From Methanobrevibacter millerae (GTDB lineage Archaea; Methanobacteriota; Methanobacteria; Methanobacteriales; Methanobacteriaceae), in contig SUTF01000011.1 of NCBI GenBank assembly GCA_015063005.1, forward strand, positions 1 to 50,245: a stretch of DNA of 50,245 nucleotides. The letters are read 5' to 3'. Numbering within the stretch: the stretch's first letter is position 1; each line of letters starts with the position of its first letter. Under the pieces are notes generated by a model. The model saw only the letters and a program-made list of their open reading frames with translations, made no database searches and was not told where the DNA came from. A program made the translations under genes and the position numbers. Of the stretch, positions 24,645-33,990 are shown piece by piece.

Positions 24645-25589
24645 ATGCGTTCAACTGTTGTAGGTAGTTTTCCTGTTGAAATTAAAGAACCTTCTTCTGC
24701 AAAGGATAAGTTGCTTAAGGTTTTCGGTTCATATGATCCATTTAAAGAATCCATTAGGCAATCCGTATTTTCTCAGCTTAACGCTGGCGTTGATATAATA
24801 TCAGATGGTCAGGTAAGAGGAGATATGGTTTCTAGTTTTTCCAAATATATTCCTGGATTTAAGATTGAGGAAGGTAATACTTTTATTGTTTCTAAAATAA
24901 GAAAACCTACTGGTGAAATTTCCGTTAAGGATTTGCTTTACGCTAAAAAACTTATTAAAGAATACTATAGTGGCAATGTTCCTGAAGGAAAGGGAATCAA
25001 GGGAATTATCACAGGTCCGTCAACTATCATTCATTCTTCAAGAATCACTTCTTTTTATAAAAATAAGGATGATGCAATTATTGATTTGGCGCATAGTCTG
25101 AAATATGAAGTTGATGCTATTGAAAGCAAGGTCAATCCTGCTTACATTCAGGTAGATGAACCATTTTTGTCAACAGGTATGGTAAACATGGATGTTGCCC
25201 GTGAAGCTATTGATATTTTGCATGACGGTTTAAGCATTCCATTGGCTATGCATGTCTGCGGTACCATCGATGGCGCATACAGGGACTTGGCAAAATTCAA
25301 TGTTGAAATTCTAGACTTTGAATTTGCAGGAAATGATGTTAATATAGATATTTTGGAAAATAATTTCAATCTCTTCAAAGGTAAAAAAATAGGATTTGGA
25401 TGTATTGATTCATCAAAAAATGAGGTTGATTCCTACGAGACTACTGAGGAGCTGATTTCTCGAGGAATAAATATTGTCGGTAAGGATGACATATTGCTTG
25501 ATCCGGATTGCGGATTGAGAAGAGCACCGATGGACGTTGCTTTTGATAAATTAAAATTAATGAATGATATTAAAGATAAATATCACTAA
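24645..25589 (+). CDS. Archaeal core methionine synthase (MetE C-terminal-domain type)
   Basis: This is a 314-aa single-domain enzyme related to the catalytic C-terminal half of MetE. It transfers a methyl group to homocysteine; the archaeal short forms do not use folate, and a corrinoid-bound methyl is the reported donor for the Methanothermobacter protein. The zinc ligands H203 and C205 (AMHVCGTI), E226 (LDFEFAG) and C289 (DPDCGLRRAP) are all present, as is the N-terminal VVGSFPVE. The usual 750-residue MetE N-terminal half is absent, as expected. It is the last gene of the DUF1890-DUF1894 operon. Confidence 0.85.
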   Translation: MRSTVVGSFPVEIKEPSSAKDKLLKVFGSYDPFKESIRQSVFSQLNAGVDIISDGQVRGDMVSSFSKYIPGFKIEEGNTFIVSKIRKPTGEISVKDLLYAKKLIKEYYSGNVPEGKGIKGIITGPSTIIHSSRITSFYKNKDDAIIDLAHSLKYEVDAIESKVNPAYIQVDEPFLSTGMVNMDVAREAIDILHDGLSIPLAMHVCGTIDGAYRDLAKFNVEILDFEFAGNDVNIDILENNFNLFKGKKIGFGCIDSSKNEVDSYETTEELISRGINIVGKDDILLDPDCGLRRAPMDVAFDKLKLMNDIKDKYH

Positions 25590-25597
25590 ATTTAACT

Positions 25598-26665
25598 TTA
25601 ACCCACATTCCATGTTGCAGGTCTGTTAATGTGGCATGTACTTGTTTTTTTCCAATAGCAGTTATTGCATGATATGCATTTGCTGACCGCTTCATCATCA
25701 ATTTGCCAATCTACCAAAAAGCTTGGATCTGCTACAAATGGCCTTTGCATTGAAATATAGTCAATGTTTGTTTCATTTAGTATTTTATTGATTTGAGCCT
25801 TGCTGTTGGCTCCTCCACCTAAAATTACCGGTATATTCACATTTTTTATTATTTCACTGCACGCATCGATTAGAGGATTTTCATCTTTCCTGACTCTTGA
25901 CTTGAATCCCGGTGGAGTCCTGTCCTTATATTCTTTTGAAAAGAATTGTGGTGAACGTGGCATTGTAATCTGAAGACTGTCAACACCGAATTTTTCAAGC
26001 AATTTAGCTATTTCAATGGTCTCTTCCACAGTCATTCCATTAGCCTGGATGTCAAATGCATTCAATCTGCAGTTGATGTGCAATTTTGTAGTTTCCTTAA
26101 TTACTTTTATCATTTCCAATACGATTCTTAAACGATTTAACGTGTTTCCACCATATTTGTCCTCTCTTTTATTGAAATATGGATTGATGAATCTTGTAAG
26201 GAAATAATAATTACCTAATCCAATCTGAACACCATCAAAACCAGCATAGTCAAATTTCTGGCATGCCATAATGAAATCTGTCTGGATTTTCCTGATATCC
26301 TCTATAGTAACATCCTCAACTTTGATGTTATGTTCCGCATGCTTGTTGAACTGTACAAAGCCAAGCTGCGCAAAGATAGGAACGTCATAAACATGCACCA
26401 GGTCAGTCAAATCCTTTGCTTCTCTAACGAACTGCTTATAGTGTATTGTCTGCGTATATTTTGAGAATACGTCTTTTGGATAAAGTGATATCAGCTCTGT
26501 GATTATTAGGCCAACGCCACTGGCAGCAATGTTTTCGTAACGGTTATAAATTTCTGGCGTTAAATTGCCTGGCTGCTCTCTTTCAGACTCCCATAATCCA
26601 GTCCTTACAATACGACTGTTTAAATTTAAATCTCCGAATTTGCAATAATCAAATAAATCTTTCAT
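25598..26665 (-). CDS. Old-yellow-enzyme-family flavin oxidoreductase
   Basis: This is a 355-aa NADH:flavin oxidoreductase/OYE TIM barrel. Visible are FAQLGFVQFN, the motif FDGVQIGLGNYYFLTRFINPYFNKREDKYGG, and the FMN phosphate loop VILGGGAN...YISMQRPFVADP. A C-terminal cysteine cluster (CISCNNCYWKKTSTC) suggests an Fe-S centre as in the 2,4-dienoyl-CoA reductase branch, but the further FAD/NAD domain of that branch is missing. Substrate unknown. It is convergent with the methionine synthase gene; only 8 bases separate the stops. Confidence 0.85.
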   Translation of the reverse strand: MKDLFDYCKFGDLNLNSRIVRTGLWESEREQPGNLTPEIYNRYENIAASGVGLIITELISLYPKDVFSKYTQTIHYKQFVREAKDLTDLVHVYDVPIFAQLGFVQFNKHAEHNIKVEDVTIEDIRKIQTDFIMACQKFDYAGFDGVQIGLGNYYFLTRFINPYFNKREDKYGGNTLNRLRIVLEMIKVIKETTKLHINCRLNAFDIQANGMTVEETIEIAKLLEKFGVDSLQITMPRSPQFFSKEYKDRTPPGFKSRVRKDENPLIDACSEIIKNVNIPVILGGGANSKAQINKILNETNIDYISMQRPFVADPSFLVDWQIDDEAVSKCISCNNCYWKKTSTCHINRPATWNVG

Positions 26666-26728
26666 ATCAATATTTAAGTATAAATTACTATAAAAAAGTA
26701 TATTATATAATTATTTTTGATGATTGTT

Positions 26729-27205
26729 ATGTCAGAGTTAACATTTAGAAATGCATCCGAGAAAGATATTGGCTTGATTTTGGAGTATATAAAAAAGCTT
26801 GCGGATTATGAAAACAGACTTGATGAAGTTATAGCAACTGAAGATGACTTGAAAAAGTGGATTTTTAACAAAAGACATGCTGAAGTAATCTTTGCATTGG
26901 AAGATGGTCATGAAATTGGTTTTGCTTTATTTTTCCTGAGCTTTTCCACATATATTGCCAATGTCAATCTGCATCTTGAGGATTTATTCATTGATCCGGA
27001 ATATCGCGGTAAGGGCTATGGAAAGGCATTGCTTAAGCAATTGGCAAAAATAGTTGTTGATAGGGGATACGGTAGATTTGAATGGACATGCTTAAGCTGG
27101 AATCAGCCAAGCATTGATTTTTATTTGTCATTAGGTGCCAAAAAGAAGGACTGGAATGTCTTTCATTTGACTGGTGATGCATTGAAAAAACTTGCAGAGG
27201 ACTAG
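26729..27205 (+). CDS. GNAT-family N-acetyltransferase
   Basis: This is a GNAT acetyltransferase of the diamine-acetyltransferase-like group. The acetyl-CoA loop is PEYRGKGYGKALL; EDLFID and WTCLSWNQPSIDFYLSLGAK are typical of the fold and suggest a small-molecule amine or amino-acid substrate. In-frame upstream starts exist at TTG 26717 and ATG 26720. I chose ATG 26729 (MSELTFRNA) because a TGAT-containing stretch precedes it at suitable spacing, giving 158 aa. Confidence 0.85.
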   Translation: MSELTFRNASEKDIGLILEYIKKLADYENRLDEVIATEDDLKKWIFNKRHAEVIFALEDGHEIGFALFFLSFSTYIANVNLHLEDLFIDPEYRGKGYGKALLKQLAKIVVDRGYGRFEWTCLSWNQPSIDFYLSLGAKKKDWNVFHLTGDALKKLAED

Positions 27206-27210
27206 TTTTT

Positions 27211-27248
27211 CTAAAAAAAGTAGTTTCCCTAAAATTTAATTAGGGAAA
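27211..27248 (-). terminator. Hairpin terminator between convergent GNAT and cbiF
   Basis: TTTCCCTAA (27224-27232) and TTAGGGAAA (27240-27248) make a perfect 9-bp stem with a 7-base loop. On the minus strand it is followed by CTACTTTTTTTAG, so it mainly serves cbiF. Confidence 0.6.
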
Positions 27249-27250
27249 GT

Positions 27251-28003
27251 TCATCTATATTCGTGTTTAAAGTTAGGGTCATATAGCTTGGAAGCAGTAA
27301 AATCACCGGGGTCTAAAACATCTCCAACTATAATCATTGCAGTTTTTGTTATATTGGCTTGTTTTACTTTGTCTGCAATATCCTTTAAGGTTCCTCTTAG
27401 TATTTCTTGGTCAGGCCATGTTGCCTTTTTTACTACTGCTACTGGTGTATCTTCACTGTAGCCTTCAAGCAGTTCATCAACCACTTTGTCAATCATGGAA
27501 ATTCCTAAAAAGATGCACATTGTAGCCTGATGTTTTGAAAAGCTTCTGATACTTTCAAGCTCCTTTTTAGGAGTTCTTCCGGCAGGACGTGTAATGATGA
27601 CACTTTGTGAAACTTCCGGAATAGTTAATTCAGCTTCAAGCACGCTTGCTGTACCAAAAAGAGAGCTAACTCCAGGAATGATTTCATATTCTATATCATA
27701 TTTTTTCAATTCCCTGATTTGCTCACCGATTGCACCGTAGATTGCAGGGTCTCCTGTATGAACACGTGCAACAAGCTGGTCTTTCTCCATTGCCTTTTTA
27801 ATGATGTCTGTTGTCTCTTCAAGATTCAGGTAAGCGCTGTTGTGGACTTCACAATCTTGCTTTCTTGGATTTAATACTTCTTTGTTGACCAGAGAACCTG
27901 CATAAATAATAACGTCAGCCTTTTCGATAACATTTCTTCCTTTGACTGTTATTAAATCCGGGTCTCCAGGACCTGCTCCAATAAAAATAACTTTTCCTGT
28001 CAT
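27251..28003 (-). CDS. cbiF: Cobalt-precorrin-4 C11-methyltransferase
   Basis: This SAM-dependent methyltransferase of corrin-ring synthesis acts on cobalt-precorrin-4 in the anaerobic cobalamin pathway. It is 250 aa, the normal size. GAGPGDPDLITVKG (9-22) is the family's N-terminal motif; VHTGDPAIYGAIGEQ is the second SAM loop; IPGVSSLFGTASVL and the C-terminal VKKATWPDQEILRGTL are typical of CbiF/CobM. Cobamides are essential here for the Mtr methyltransferase. The gene stands alone. Confidence 0.93.
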   Translation of the reverse strand: MTGKVIFIGAGPGDPDLITVKGRNVIEKADVIIYAGSLVNKEVLNPRKQDCEVHNSAYLNLEETTDIIKKAMEKDQLVARVHTGDPAIYGAIGEQIRELKKYDIEYEIIPGVSSLFGTASVLEAELTIPEVSQSVIITRPAGRTPKKELESIRSFSKHQATMCIFLGISMIDKVVDELLEGYSEDTPVAVVKKATWPDQEILRGTLKDIADKVKQANITKTAMIIVGDVLDPGDFTASKLYDPNFKHEYR

Positions 28004-28121
28004 ATGTATTGCTTTATTTCAACTCATATTTAATTATTATTAAGTGAAATATTACTCGTTGAAGGCAATATTGCTTTTAAAAATGGGTTAACTTTATTAA
28101 TTTTAAAGATAATCTAAAAAT

Positions 28122-28517
28122 ATGGACAATCAAGGTTTTATTTCAGTGGAATTTTTATTTTCACTCTTTATAATATTAATAGTGGCTACTGGATTACTTG
28201 TTTATTCGCAAAACACTATGAATTCAAGTTTGAATATGGAATCCAACTTCAATCATCGGCTGATTTTGGATAATGTTGCACATACAATCAGTGAAGTTGA
28301 ATCAAATGGTGAGTTCTACTCAAGATATCTGAAATTGCCAACAACAGATAAATATTATGTATTGACGTTGGAAAAGAATAAGCTGACAATTGAATATGAC
28401 GACAAAAAGGGAGAGGAATTCATTCCTTTTATTGATGCTTATTCCACATATAAGATGTATCCTGGCCGCATTTATGTCATTGAAAAAACTCATGAAGGGA
28501 AGATACTGATAAAATGA
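28122..28517 (+). CDS. Pilin-like protein, divergent class III signal peptide
   Basis: This 131-aa secreted or pilus-like protein begins MDNQG-FISVEF, then a hydrophobic helix (LFSLFIILIVATGLLVY). Cleavage after Gly5 would give Phe+1 and Glu+5, the pattern of prepilin-peptidase substrates. The usual Q+1 of archaeal class III peptides is replaced by F. The rest is a small polar domain with no recognised motif. The stop overlaps the start of the next pilin-like gene (ATGA), so they are co-translated and probably assemble together. Confidence 0.75.
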   Translation: MDNQGFISVEFLFSLFIILIVATGLLVYSQNTMNSSLNMESNFNHRLILDNVAHTISEVESNGEFYSRYLKLPTTDKYYVLTLEKNKLTIEYDDKKGEEFIPFIDAYSTYKMYPGRIYVIEKTHEGKILIK

Positions 28518-29014
28518 TAACGGATAACAAAGGACAAATTAGTGCTGAATTCCTGCTGCTGGTAGGTTCACTGATTGTGGTGATGCTTATAGCATTATCG
28601 TTTATAGCATCTCAAAATGAACTTTCTCTGGCCATGTCTGCAGCAAGAAATGGCGTATATGAAGGAAGCTCATATGCATCAAGCGCAATATATCCAACTG
28701 ATACTTTCAACGACTATTCAAAATCGGATTATGTAATGCTTGTTCCATCATCAGTGGAGATAGTCAACATCAGCTATGAGGATATGGGATATGATTCGAA
28801 CTTTGAAAAAAATCGTATACAGTTTAAGGTATATGCCCATTCCTCAAAGGATTTGGATAAAAAGGAGCTTGATTCGATTGGGGACAGGATTAATTATAAT
28901 TTAAGAAAATCCATTGCATTGACTTTTGAAACCACAAAATCAACAAATAAATTATATAATCCCGTCTTTTCACCACATTATATTTTTACAACAGCAAATG
29001 TTAAGTGGGTTTGA
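28514..29014 (+). CDS. Pilin-like protein, class III signal peptide
   Basis: This is a 166-aa protein with a canonical archaeal class III signal peptide, NKG-QISAEFLLLVGSLIVVM. G-1, Q+1 and E+5 mark cleavage by an EppA/PibD-type prepilin peptidase, and the hydrophobic helix would form the filament core. The mature part (about 140 residues) contains EGSSYASSAIYP and no cysteines. It overlaps the preceding pilin-like gene by 4 bases. No pilus ATPase or peptidase gene is nearby. Confidence 0.8.
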   Translation: MITDNKGQISAEFLLLVGSLIVVMLIALSFIASQNELSLAMSAARNGVYEGSSYASSAIYPTDTFNDYSKSDYVMLVPSSVEIVNISYEDMGYDSNFEKNRIQFKVYAHSSKDLDKKELDSIGDRINYNLRKSIALTFETTKSTNKLYNPVFSPHYIFTTANVKWV

Positions 29015-29039
29015 GCATATAGTATAATTAGGTGTTAAC

Positions 29040-29423
29040 ATGGAAGATAGATTTGAAAAAGGAATGAGTGTTTTAAGAATAACTAATGAAGAAACCATTG
29101 AAGATATCTTTAGGGAGTTGGAGGATATCGCTCCTGATTTAGGAAGATTCATTGTAGAGTTTCCATATTCTGAAATATACACTCGTGAAGAGGTTGACCT
29201 GAAAACCCGTGAATTGTGTACTGTTGCCGCTTTAACTACTCTTGGAACTATTCCTCAGCTTAAGGATCACATCAATGCAGCTTTGGCTGTTGGAAATTCT
29301 CCTCGTGAAATCGTTGAAATAATAATGCAGATGACAGCATACGCAGGTTTTCCAAAAGCCATCAATGCTATTATGGCGGCTAAAGAAGTATTTGCACAGA
29401 AAGATTTGCTTCCAGTGGAATGA
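29040..29423 (+). CDS. Carboxymuconolactone decarboxylase (CMD) family protein
   Basis: This 127-aa protein belongs to the CMD/AhpD-like fold: TRELCTVAALTTLG...LKDHINAALAVGNSPREIVEIIMQMTAYAGFPKAINAI. The conserved Glu, Cys and His (E-L-C...H) of the decarboxylase branch are present; the CxxC redox pair of AhpD is absent, so peroxidase activity is unlikely. Its substrate in methanogens is not known. The next gene overlaps its stop (GGAATGATAATG). Confidence 0.88.
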   Translation: MEDRFEKGMSVLRITNEETIEDIFRELEDIAPDLGRFIVEFPYSEIYTREEVDLKTRELCTVAALTTLGTIPQLKDHINAALAVGNSPREIVEIIMQMTAYAGFPKAINAIMAAKEVFAQKDLLPVE

Positions 29424-29797
29424 TAATGATGTATAGTGAAGATGAAAAGGCTCAATTGATGAGGGAACTGAAGGAAATGGAATCATTAAAGGTCGATACA
29501 GGCGATGAAGGCAAAATCCTTCAAAATGATTTGATTGACTATATTGAAAATGGTGCAGGCGATGAGTATGATTTAGTTTCAAGAATTGAAATGTATACAT
29601 ATGCATTCAAACTATTTTCTAGAAAAGAAGTGAAATTGACTGGTAACCAATTTTTTGTATACTTGAACGATTCAATTCTGGATTATGAAAAAATAGAATT
29701 GATAAAAAAAGATTTGGATAAATTTGAATTGGTAATAGAGGCTGTTGAAGATAATGGTGAAATATTGATAAATTTAAATTTTACATATCACTTTTAA
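29420..29797 (+). CDS. Hypothetical protein, acidic, mostly helical
   Basis: This 125-aa soluble protein has no family that I recognise. It has a lysine/glutamate-rich helix at the start (EDEKAQLMRELKEMESLKV), acidic middle and an aromatic, beta-like C-terminus (ELVIEAVEDNGEILINLNFTYHF). Starts at ATG 29420, 29426 or 29429 are all possible. It overlaps the CMD gene by 4 bases and its end overlaps the convergent tatD end by 4 bases. The overlap with the CMD gene suggests co-expression. Confidence 0.6.
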   Translation: MIMMYSEDEKAQLMRELKEMESLKVDTGDEGKILQNDLIDYIENGAGDEYDLVSRIEMYTYAFKLFSRKEVKLTGNQFFVYLNDSILDYEKIELIKKDLDKFELVIEAVEDNGEILINLNFTYHF

Positions 29798-30555
29798 ATT
29801 TTAAATACTTCACGGGCATTGTTGGTAGTTATGCTATCAACATTTTCAACATCCATATTTTGGAGTTCAGCTATTTTTTTAACTGCATTAACCACATTGA
29901 CAGGTTCGTTTCTCTCTTCTTTGGTCATGGCCAGGTAAGGACTGTCAGTTTCAGTCAAAACATGGTTAAGAGAAATGTTTTGAATCAAGTCCTGATGAGC
30001 TTTTGAATAGCACAGCATTGTAGAGAAACTCATATAATAATTATCTCGATCCATTATTCTTTTTGCAGTCTTCAGGCTTCCGCTGTAGCAGTGGAAAACA
30101 ACATATGGAATATCATCATATTCAAGAACCATATTCAACGCCTTTTTCTCGCAGTCCCTGACATGCATCAGCAATGGTACCTTGTAGTCATTAGCTATTT
30201 CAATGAAACTTAAAAAGATTTCTTTTTGTCTTTCACGCAATGCCTTATCCTTAACATAAAAGAAATCCATTCCAACTTCACCGATTGCAACTATGTTATC
30301 TAAATTATCAATAAGATGTTTCTCTGCTGATTTTAATTCTTCTTCACTACAATTTTGTGATGAAACTGGATGAAATCCGAAAGATGGATATATGAAATCC
30401 TTGTTTTGTGAACATAACTCTAATACTCCCTGATTGCTTTCATAACCAATTCCGGACACTATTACAGCATCAAGCTTTTCCTGAGCCCTTTTGATTACTT
30501 CATCTCTGTCGGAATCATATTCCTCAAAATCAATATGGCAGTGTGTGTCTATCAT
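29794..30555 (-). CDS. tatD: TatD-family metal-dependent hydrolase
   Basis: This is a 253-aa amidohydrolase-fold protein of the TatD DNase family. Metal ligands are visible: H5 and H7 (DTHCHIDF), E93 (AIGEVGMDF), H131 (LLMHVRDCE), H155 (VVFHCYSGS) and the D in LTETDSPYL. Members show 3'-5' exonuclease activity. Its start is 3 bases after the uppS stop, so it is read from the same mRNA as uppS and perhaps mtxX. Confidence 0.88.
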   Translation of the reverse strand: MIDTHCHIDFEEYDSDRDEVIKRAQEKLDAVIVSGIGYESNQGVLELCSQNKDFIYPSFGFHPVSSQNCSEEELKSAEKHLIDNLDNIVAIGEVGMDFFYVKDKALRERQKEIFLSFIEIANDYKVPLLMHVRDCEKKALNMVLEYDDIPYVVFHCYSGSLKTAKRIMDRDNYYMSFSTMLCYSKAHQDLIQNISLNHVLTETDSPYLAMTKEERNEPVNVVNAVKKIAELQNMDVENVDSITTNNAREVFKI

Positions 30556-30558
30556 ATA

Positions 30559-31323
30559 TTATACACCAAACCTTCTTTCCCTTGCCTGGTATGATCTTAT
30601 TGCTCTTAGGAAGTCCACTTTTCTAAGATCAGGCCATAATGTTTCACAGAAGTATAATTCGGAGTATGATGATTGCCACAACAGGAATCCACTTAGACGT
30701 TCCTCACCGCTTGTTCTGATAATGAGGTTAGGGTCATCAATTCCTTCTGTGTATAGGTTTTTGCTGACAAGTTCTTCATCAACATCGTCTATGGATATTT
30801 TTCCATCCTGAACCTGTTCGATAATCTTTTTGAAGGAATCTATAATTTCCAATCTTCCATCATAACCGATAGCTAAATTTAAGAATCTTTTATTGTAGTG
30901 TTTTGATGCATCTTCGGCTTCTTTAATAGCTTCTTTCACATCATCAGGAAGCAGTTCCGTTCTTCCGACAACTTTGACACGGACTTCATTTTTGTGTATT
31001 TTTTCATGGTTAACCAATCTTTTGAAATTATAAATGAAAAGCTTCATTAACCCTTCTACTTCCTCTTTTGGTCTGTTAAAGTTTTCGGTTGAAAATGCGT
31101 AAACTGTAATGATTTCAATTCCTAGTTCAATACTCCAGTCCAATACTTTTTCTAAAGTGTCTGCTCCAAGTTCATGTCCTTTAACTACATCTACATTTCC
31201 CTGGAGTCTGGCATATCTTCTATTGCCGTCCATAATAATAGCTACATGCTTTGGCATTTTATTGGGATCCAAGTCCCTTGATATATACCAATCATATATT
31301 CTATAAAGTATATTTTCACCCAT
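30559..31323 (-). CDS. uppS: cis-Polyprenyl diphosphate synthase (UppS family)
   Basis: This is a cis-prenyltransferase that makes the long polyprenyl diphosphate carrier lipid used for pseudomurein and N-glycan assembly. Motifs: [16 protein letters not shown] with catalytic D32, [13 protein letters not shown], and the C-terminal [25 protein letters not shown]. The length of 254 aa is normal. Between the polar N-terminal lead ([18 protein letters not shown]) and the core there is the extension usual in archaeal forms. tatD follows 3 bases later. Confidence 0.93.
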   Translation of the reverse strand: MGENILYRIYDWYISRDLDPNKMPKHVAIIMDGNRRYARLQGNVDVVKGHELGADTLEKVLDWSIELGIEIITVYAFSTENFNRPKEEVEGLMKLFIYNFKRLVNHEKIHKNEVRVKVVGRTELLPDDVKEAIKEAEDASKHYNKRFLNLAIGYDGRLEIIDSFKKIIEQVQDGKISIDDVDEELVSKNLYTEGIDDPNLIIRTSGEERLSGFLLWQSSYSELYFCETLWPDLRKVDFLRAIRSYQARERRFGV

Positions 31324-31372
31324 TATTATTACCCAAAGTTTTTATTATGTTAATATTTGTAAGTTTTTGTTT

Positions 31373-32089
31373 TTAAATATTAGCTAACTTGTATGCTAAT
31401 TTTAAGCTTCTTAAATATCCATTCGTATTTTGGTCACGGCTTGTGTCTATGTAAATCTTATTGATTCCGAATGTAACTGCCCCACAGCTTGGCCATGAAT
31501 TAACTAAAACAAGGCTTCTGAATATTATATTTCCAATAATTCCATTCGGGGCAATTATAACATTACAGTTCTCTTTAATTGCCTTTTCTATTAGGATATA
31601 ATGGTTTTTCACTTCAAAATGAGTATTTTCTTTAATTAATCTGGTCAATTCTTCACTTTCATCGATGGATTTGGATATTTCTTCGCTTCTGCCGTAATCT
31701 CCTTTTCTTCCGGAGGCCATAACTGCGATTTTCACTTTTTTTGATTGCTTTTCAAGGAATTCTCCGCAGTGCACTGCAATCCTTAATTTTTCTTCAACGC
31801 TCATTCCCTCATCAATGCCTACTGGTGTAAGTAAAAATTCAACGTTTTTCCCGTTAATGTATGTTGCCCTTGAAATGTCTGTGAATTTTCCATTCAATTG
31901 TTTCATGACACTTGATGCGGGCAGTGATCCTCTTACAACCCCATCAATTTCATCATCGAGTATTGCCTTTACCAAATCATCATCATTGTCGGCAAATGTG
32001 ATTTCAACATCTTCATTTTCTTTTCTAAAAAGTTCACAAGCGCTCAAAACGCTTTTATTTTCTCCAAGCCCAATAGTTATTTTAGTCAT
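31373..32089 (-). CDS. mtxX: Methyltransferase-related protein MtxX (methanogenesis marker 4)
   Basis: This is a 238-aa protein of the MtxX/methanogenesis marker 4 family, found in nearly all methanogens. Conserved pieces seen: VRGSLPASSVMKQL, LLTPVGIDEG, KIAVMASGRKGDYGRS, and CNVIIAPNGIIGNIIFRSLVLVNSWPSCGAVTFG. The fold resembles phosphotransacetylase/PlsX proteins. Its reaction is not established despite the methyltransferase name. It is the first gene of a probable mtxX-uppS-tatD transcript (49- and 3-base gaps). Confidence 0.88.
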   Translation of the reverse strand: MTKITIGLGENKSVLSACELFRKENEDVEITFADNDDDLVKAILDDEIDGVVRGSLPASSVMKQLNGKFTDISRATYINGKNVEFLLTPVGIDEGMSVEEKLRIAVHCGEFLEKQSKKVKIAVMASGRKGDYGRSEEISKSIDESEELTRLIKENTHFEVKNHYILIEKAIKENCNVIIAPNGIIGNIIFRSLVLVNSWPSCGAVTFGINKIYIDTSRDQNTNGYLRSLKLAYKLANI

Positions 32090-32250
32090 TACTTATTATT
32101 CTATTGTATTAGATAAATAAATTTTATATGTTATTGAATTTTTTTTTATTTTAGAAATTTAATTTTTTATTGAACATAAATGTACATTTTTTTTAATTAT
32201 ATAGAAATTGTAATAAAGTTAATATACTAGATTGAATAAATTGTAATTAT

Positions 32251-32526
32251 ATGAATGAAGATGAAATTTTAAAGTCATTAGGTTATGTGATGGCATCATC
32301 ATATAGGCTTAGTGTAATAAAATATATTGGCAAGAGTGTTAAAATACCTTCCGATATTGCTAAAAAAATAGGTGTCAGGACAAATCATATTTCAAATGTT
32401 TTGGCTGACTTGAAAGATAATGGATTGGTTATTTGTTTAAATGAGGATGCCCACAAAGGAAGACTTTATAAAAATACTGAATTATCTCTAGAAATACTTA
32501 ATTACTTAAATGAAATGGATGAATAA
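32251..32526 (+). CDS. Small winged-helix transcription regulator
   Basis: This is a 91-aa winged-helix protein of the archaeal ArsR/MarR-like type. The helix-turn-helix is around VKIPSDIAKKIGVRTNHISNVLADLKDNGLV, followed by the wing segment HKGRLYKNTELSLEIL. No ligand-binding domain is attached and there are no metal-binding cysteines outside a single one. It lies between divergent mtxX and convergent cpgS. Its target genes are unknown. Confidence 0.8.
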   Translation: MNEDEILKSLGYVMASSYRLSVIKYIGKSVKIPSDIAKKIGVRTNHISNVLADLKDNGLVICLNEDAHKGRLYKNTELSLEILNYLNEMDE

Positions 32527-32536
32527 AAAAATAAAA

Positions 32537-33913
32537 TTATGATGATTTGAAATCATCAATTGCGTCATCTACTAATTCAATAACACTATCACTTAAATCA
32601 GGATAATTTTCGTTGATTGCAACAGGGATATTATCACAATAAACTACTTCTAAACCTGCTTCAATAGCATCTTTTGTTGCAACGTCAACTGCCGCAGCTT
32701 TCAATTCAGTTAGCATTATGTCGGCTTTATCCATATATTTAGCCATATCTTCTTTTAAAAGAGGTCTGTTGGATAAATGGGCTGTAGTTCCAACTACTTC
32801 ACAATTATAGTTTTCTTCTAAGTAGGATACGAGTTTATCTTTAACCTCTTCGGGAGCTGTAGTTGCAAATAAAACTTTTTTGCCTGAAATGTCTGCTAAT
32901 GGTTTTGGTCTGAATACTGTTGATATGACAGTTGCTTCAGGGTTAATTTCAGCTACAAACTCTTCGATTTCTTTTATTTTTTCTGAACTTGTCATAGGTT
33001 CTTCACACATTGTTAAGACAACAAGATCACCAAGGCCTATTCTGTATGGTCCGAAGTATGTGGTCAGGTTTGCTGTAGGCTGGTTAGCTCCTATGAGCAC
33101 AATCTTTTTATTGGTTTTGATTGGCGGGATAGCTGCACCGCTTCCTTCAAAAATAGCGAATTTTGATTCCACTTCATTTGCAAGCTTTGCTCCTTTTTTC
33201 ATGTTGGTCATGAATACTTCACCAGCCATTCCTCCGCCACAGCGTCTGCAGCCTATTGTCAATATTCTGCTCATCAATGCATCTTCCCAATGGTCACTGG
33301 CTGCATGAACTCCTTTTTGTGATTGCTCCAATAAGAATTCAGCAGATATTTCAAGCTCTTCTCCATGAACTATTTCAGGCTCTGCAGGTCCGCCTCTTCC
33401 CATAGCTATTACGCATGGTTCATATCCGTTTTTGTCTATCAGCCTTGATACAAATCCTGAAACTGCAGTTTTTCCAATACGTTTTCCGGTTCCAAGAATT
33501 GTTATTGAAGGCTTTTCCATGATATCATATTCGCTGTGAGGTTCGAATTCAAAATCAGGTCCTTTATATGTTATTCCCTCATTAAGTACCTTACATGCAA
33601 TATTAAATCTTTTCGGATAGTCAAGGATAGGCTCATCACTCAAGTCCATTACAATATCGATATCATATTTTCTAATCATTTCAACAATAAGATCATATGG
33701 AATATCCTTGTCCTTTGCAAACTGGACAGGAACACCTAATTTTTCGGAATATGAATCCTCAGTATCGTCCCTTAGCTTTTCGGTTCCACCAATGAATACT
33801 GCGGCGGTAATGTCAATATGCTCTAAATTATTTAATATATCTATAGCTTCTTTTGTAACGGGCAAGTAGTGTTCACCGTCAACAAGACAAAGCGTTTTTG
33901 TTAGACTAGTCAT
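32537..33913 (-). CDS. cpgS: Cyclic 2,3-diphosphoglycerate synthetase
   Basis: CpgS makes cyclic 2,3-diphosphoglycerate, a solute and phosphate store typical of Methanobacteriales, from 2,3-diphosphoglycerate with ATP. At 458 aa it matches the size known from Methanothermus. A P-loop is seen at GTGKRIGKT (141-149), with [16 protein letters not shown] and [19 protein letters not shown] as further conserved parts. This gene alone is a good taxonomic marker for the order. It is convergent with the small winged-helix gene (10-base gap). Confidence 0.92.
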   Translation of the reverse strand: MTSLTKTLCLVDGEHYLPVTKEAIDILNNLEHIDITAAVFIGGTEKLRDDTEDSYSEKLGVPVQFAKDKDIPYDLIVEMIRKYDIDIVMDLSDEPILDYPKRFNIACKVLNEGITYKGPDFEFEPHSEYDIMEKPSITILGTGKRIGKTAVSGFVSRLIDKNGYEPCVIAMGRGGPAEPEIVHGEELEISAEFLLEQSQKGVHAASDHWEDALMSRILTIGCRRCGGGMAGEVFMTNMKKGAKLANEVESKFAIFEGSGAAIPPIKTNKKIVLIGANQPTANLTTYFGPYRIGLGDLVVLTMCEEPMTSSEKIKEIEEFVAEINPEATVISTVFRPKPLADISGKKVLFATTAPEEVKDKLVSYLEENYNCEVVGTTAHLSNRPLLKEDMAKYMDKADIMLTELKAAAVDVATKDAIEAGLEVVYCDNIPVAINENYPDLSDSVIELVDDAIDDFKSS

Positions 33914-33990
33914 GGTTAAATATCTTATGGTCTAATTATTTATATTTATTTGAATGGTGGCGTTGGGTAAAAAAAGGTTAAAAAAGAAAA

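Noticed and set aside
29040..29423. AhpD-type alkylhydroperoxidase
   Set aside because: The CxxC pair needed for that activity is missing; only one cysteine lies in the core motif.
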